Source of the DNA: Oribacterium sp. oral taxon 102
GTDB lineage: Bacteria; Bacillota; Clostridia; Lachnospirales; Lachnospiraceae
Length of the DNA stretch: 64,000 nucleotides
Assembly: GCF_013394775.1 (NCBI RefSeq)
Contig: NZ_JABXYT010000001.1
Location: 510,501-574,500, forward strand
Reading direction: 5' to 3'
Shown here: positions 61,878 to 64,000 of the stretch, piece by piece
Layout: each line of letters starts with the position of its first letter
How positions within the stretch are numbered: position 1 is the first letter of the stretch
Notes under the pieces: model-generated
What the model was told of the DNA's origin: nothing
What the model saw: the letters and a program-made list of their open reading frames with translations, nothing else
Database searches by the model: none
Position numbers and translations under genes: made by a program

Positions 61878-63031
61878 GAGAGATTTATTTTGACAATTCT
61901 GCAACGACCCGGGTTTATCCGGAGGCGATAGAGCTGATGCGGCGGACGATGACGGAGGACTATGGCAATCCGTCCTCGAAGCATACGATGGGAATGACGG
62001 CGGAGCGTTATTTCCGGCAGGCGCGGGAGCGGGTCGCGGAGACGCTTCGCGTGAAGCCGCGGGAGATCCTCTTCACCTCCGGCGGGACGGAGTCCGACAA
62101 TACAGCGCTGCTTGGGACAGCGCTTGCGAAGAGGCGGCAGGGAAAGCATATCATTACGAGCAATGTGGAGCATGCGGCGGTGTATAAGCCGCTTGAGCTC
62201 CTCGCGGAGCTGGGATATGAGATCACGATTCTGCCGGTAGACAGGCGGGGGCATATTTCTCTTTCGGAGCTGCGTGCGGCGATCCGTCCGGACACCATCC
62301 TCGTCTCTGTGATGTATGTGAACAACGAGATCGGTGCGCTGGAGCCGATTGCGGAGATCGGGCGGCTGGTAAAGGCATGCAATCCGGCGACACTCTTCCA
62401 TACGGATGCGATCCAGGCCTATGGCAAGTATGAGCTTCGCCCGAAGAAGGAGGGAATCGATCTGCTTTCCGTGAGCGGGCACAAGCTGCACGCGCCGAAG
62501 GGCGTAGGCTTCCTCTATGTTGATGAGAGGGTGCATATCAGACCTCTGCTCTACGGAGGAGGGCAGCAGGAGGATATGCGCTCCGGAACGCATAATGTTC
62601 CGGGGATCGCCGCAATGGGACTCGCCGCGGAGCTGGCATACCGGAATCATGCGGAGAAGATTGCGTGCCTCCGGGAGCTGAAGGACTATTTCATTACGGA
62701 GCTCGAGAAGCTGCCGGGAGTCACGGTGCATTCGGAAAAGGGTGAGGCGGGTGCGCCGCAGATTGTTTCTGCGTCCTTCGAGGGCGTGCGCGCGGAGGTG
62801 CTGCTGCATGCGCTGGAGGAGAGGGGCATCTATGTGAGCTCCGGCTCCGCCTGCTCCTCGAATCATCCGGGCATTTCCGGGACGCTGCGGGCGATCGGTG
62901 TGCCGCAGGAGCTGCTGGATTCGACCATTCGCTTCTCCTTCAGCTTCTTCAACGAGAAGGAGGAGGCGGATCTCTGTATAGATGCGCTCCGGGAGCTGCT
63001 GCCGATGCTGCGCCGCTTCCAAAGACACTAG
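61874..63031 (+). CDS. Cysteine desulfurase (NifS/IscS family)
   Basis: The 385-residue PLP enzyme removes sulphur from cysteine as a persulphide for iron-sulphur clusters or thiolated tRNA. It has REIYFDNSATTRVYPEAIEL, PSSKHTMGMTAER, FTSGGTESDNTALLG, HAAVYKPLELL, LVSVMYVNNEIGALEPI, the Schiff-base Lys in SVSGHKLHAPKGVGFLYVDE, and the catalytic Cys loop SSGSACSSN. The ATG overlaps the rsmE stop (ATGA), so the two are co-translated. It is not followed by iscU or thiI here, which leaves its sulphur acceptor open. Confidence 0.93.
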   Translation: MREIYFDNSATTRVYPEAIELMRRTMTEDYGNPSSKHTMGMTAERYFRQARERVAETLRVKPREILFTSGGTESDNTALLGTALAKRRQGKHIITSNVEHAAVYKPLELLAELGYEITILPVDRRGHISLSELRAAIRPDTILVSVMYVNNEIGALEPIAEIGRLVKACNPATLFHTDAIQAYGKYELRPKKEGIDLLSVSGHKLHAPKGVGFLYVDERVHIRPLLYGGGQQEDMRSGTHNVPGIAAMGLAAELAYRNHAEKIACLRELKDYFITELEKLPGVTVHSEKGEAGAPQIVSASFEGVRAEVLLHALEERGIYVSSGSACSSNHPGISGTLRAIGVPQELLDSTIRFSFSFFNEKEEADLCIDALRELLPMLRRFQRH

Positions 63032-63228
63032 GGAAGCGCAGATGAAATCGAAAAGGCTATGTGCCGGCAGGCGCAGAGCCAAAAAAGCGTGGGATGATCC
63101 GGCAAGAAGCGCATATGCCGCATGAGTTCCGTGCGCTGCTGTGCAGCTTAGGGGACGTTGTCTTGGGCTGCTGCGGTCTTACAGACCTCATTGCATCCGG
63201 GCAGATGCAGAAGCGATAGGAGAAGAGA
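63032..63228. other. Gap between the desulfurase and prmA with no recognised content
   Basis: A 28-codon basic ORF near 63042 has no credible ribosome site and is not called. No clear promoter or terminator was seen, so prmA may be read through from the rsmE-desulfurase unit. Confidence 0.3.
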
Positions 63229-64000
63229 ATGATCTGGAGAAAATTCACGATACATACGACCACGGAGGCAGAGGAGATCCTCGTCTCGAATCTGATGGAG
63301 CTCGGCATCGAGGGAGTAGAGATCTCGGATCGTGTTCCGCTGTCCGAGGAGGATACGAAAGGGATGTTCATCGATATCCTGCCGGAGCTCGGGCCGGATG
63401 ACGGAACCGCGGAGGTCAGCTTCTATGTGGAGGTCGTGCCGGAGGAGGAGAAGGCGGCGCGGCTCATAGAGACAGAGCGGCTCCGCAGCGATCCCTCGGT
63501 GGACATGAGCTATATGCCGAATACGGCGAACCTCTATACGGAGGCAGAGCTTGATGGGCTGCTTCGTGCCGTCCGGGAGGAAATCGAGGGGATGCGCGCC
63601 TACTGTGAGGTGGGAGATGGCAGCATAGAGAGCTCCGAAACGGAAGACAAGGACTGGATCAATAACTGGAAGAGCTTCTTCCGTCCGTTCGTGGTGGAGG
63701 ATATCCTGATTAAGCCGAGCTGGGAGGAGGTTCCGGCGGGCATGGAGGATAAGCTTCTGATCGAGCTCGACCCGGGGACTGCCTTCGGGACAGGAATGCA
63801 TGAGACGACACAGCTCTGCATCCGCGGGCTGAAGCAGTATCTGCGGCAGGGGATGGAGGTGCTGGATCTGGGAACCGGCTCCGGTATCCTCGGCATCACC
63901 GCATTGAAGCTTGGCGCGGGACATGTCGCAGGAACTGACCTCGACCCGGAGGCGCTCCCGGCGGTTAGAGACAATCTTGCGAAGAACGGTCTCACTGCCT
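63229..64000 (+). CDS. prmA: Ribosomal protein L11 methyltransferase (3' truncated)
   Basis: The frame is open from the ATG at 63229, with AGGAGAAGAGA upstream, to the end of the window (257 codons). The N-terminal substrate-recognition domain has KFTIHTTTEAEEILVSNLMEL and IEGVEISDRV, then DWINNWKSFFRPFVVEDILI. The SAM-binding motif I is present (VLDLGTGSGILGITALKLG), after DPGTAFGTGMHETTQLC and before GTDLDPEAL. PrmA trimethylates ribosomal protein L11. The order rsmE, desulfurase, prmA differs from the common dnaJ-prmA-rsmE order. Confidence 0.95.
   Translation, partial: MIWRKFTIHTTTEAEEILVSNLMELGIEGVEISDRVPLSEEDTKGMFIDILPELGPDDGTAEVSFYVEVVPEEEKAARLIETERLRSDPSVDMSYMPNTANLYTEAELDGLLRAVREEIEGMRAYCEVGDGSIESSETEDKDWINNWKSFFRPFVVEDILIKPSWEEVPAGMEDKLLIELDPGTAFGTGMHETTQLCIRGLKQYLRQGMEVLDLGTGSGILGITALKLGAGHVAGTDLDPEALPAVRDNLAKNGLTA

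Noticed and set aside
63042..63128. 28-codon basic ORF before prmA
   Set aside because: No ribosome site and no similarity to any known small protein.

Overview
The window is chromosomal DNA of a GC-rich anaerobic Firmicute, most likely a Lachnospiraceae (class Clostridia). The grounds are AGGAGG-type ribosome sites, frequent GTG/TTG starts, a CIRCE-hrcA-grpE-dnaK-dnaJ cluster, HemW, HolA and ComEC beside rpsT, PerR with two rubrerythrins, split CoaB/CoaC, and cell-wall-binding-repeat proteins. The genus cannot be fixed from the sequence. No rRNA, tRNA, CRISPR array, intact insertion sequence or intact prophage was seen.

Layout. 1-5.1 kb: the end of an aminotransferase, maf with a broken ORF upstream, an ECF sigma/anti-sigma pair, rpiB, an HPr-like small protein and a miniature flavoprotein. 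5.2-9.3 kb: an envelope-polysaccharide block with an LCP transferase, a wall-binding protein, and the CpsB phosphatase, CpsC adaptor and CpsD tyrosine kinase, but no glycosyltransferases. 9.4-14.2 kb: split coaC/coaB, then an orphan solute-binding lipoprotein translationally coupled to a membrane-anchored LuxR-type regulator. 14.4-19.7 kb: a co-directional envelope cluster (AIM24/TIGR00266 protein, HEAT lipoprotein, YARHG lipoprotein, zinc-ribbon membrane protein, small Cys-rich protein). 19.7-30.2 kb: a full L-fucose locus with DeoR regulator, kinase, isomerase, aldolase, three-part ABC importer, mutarotase and lactaldehyde reductase. It can take fucose to DHAP plus 1,2-propanediol. 30.3-42.4 kb: rubrerythrin, an oligopeptide-type ABC operon, an RluA pseudouridine synthase, rfbC, perR, reverse rubrerythrin, gpmI and degV. 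42.5-54.2 kb: lepA, rpsT, comEC, ilvE, a FIVAR/wall-binding surface protein, a decayed holin/CHAP lysis pair, hemW and holA. 54.5-64 kb: two 3D-domain wall proteins, the hrcA-grpE-dnaK-dnaJ heat-shock genes, rsmE, a cysteine desulfurase and the start of prmA.

Between genes there is shared structure that protein-coding content does not explain. A two-hairpin RNA-like element occurs twice (about 27.25 and 54.45 kb), with one compensatory base-pair change and several wobble changes between copies. Two short dispersed repeat families also occur: R1, about 100-110 bp, three copies; and R2, about 75 bp and palindromic, three copies plus one partial. PerR boxes lie by the rubrerythrin and perR promoters, four 10-bp-phased repeats lie between deoR and the fuc operon, and a perfect CIRCE precedes hrcA. 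These elements and the binding-protein/LuxR pair are the best candidates for undescribed biology here.
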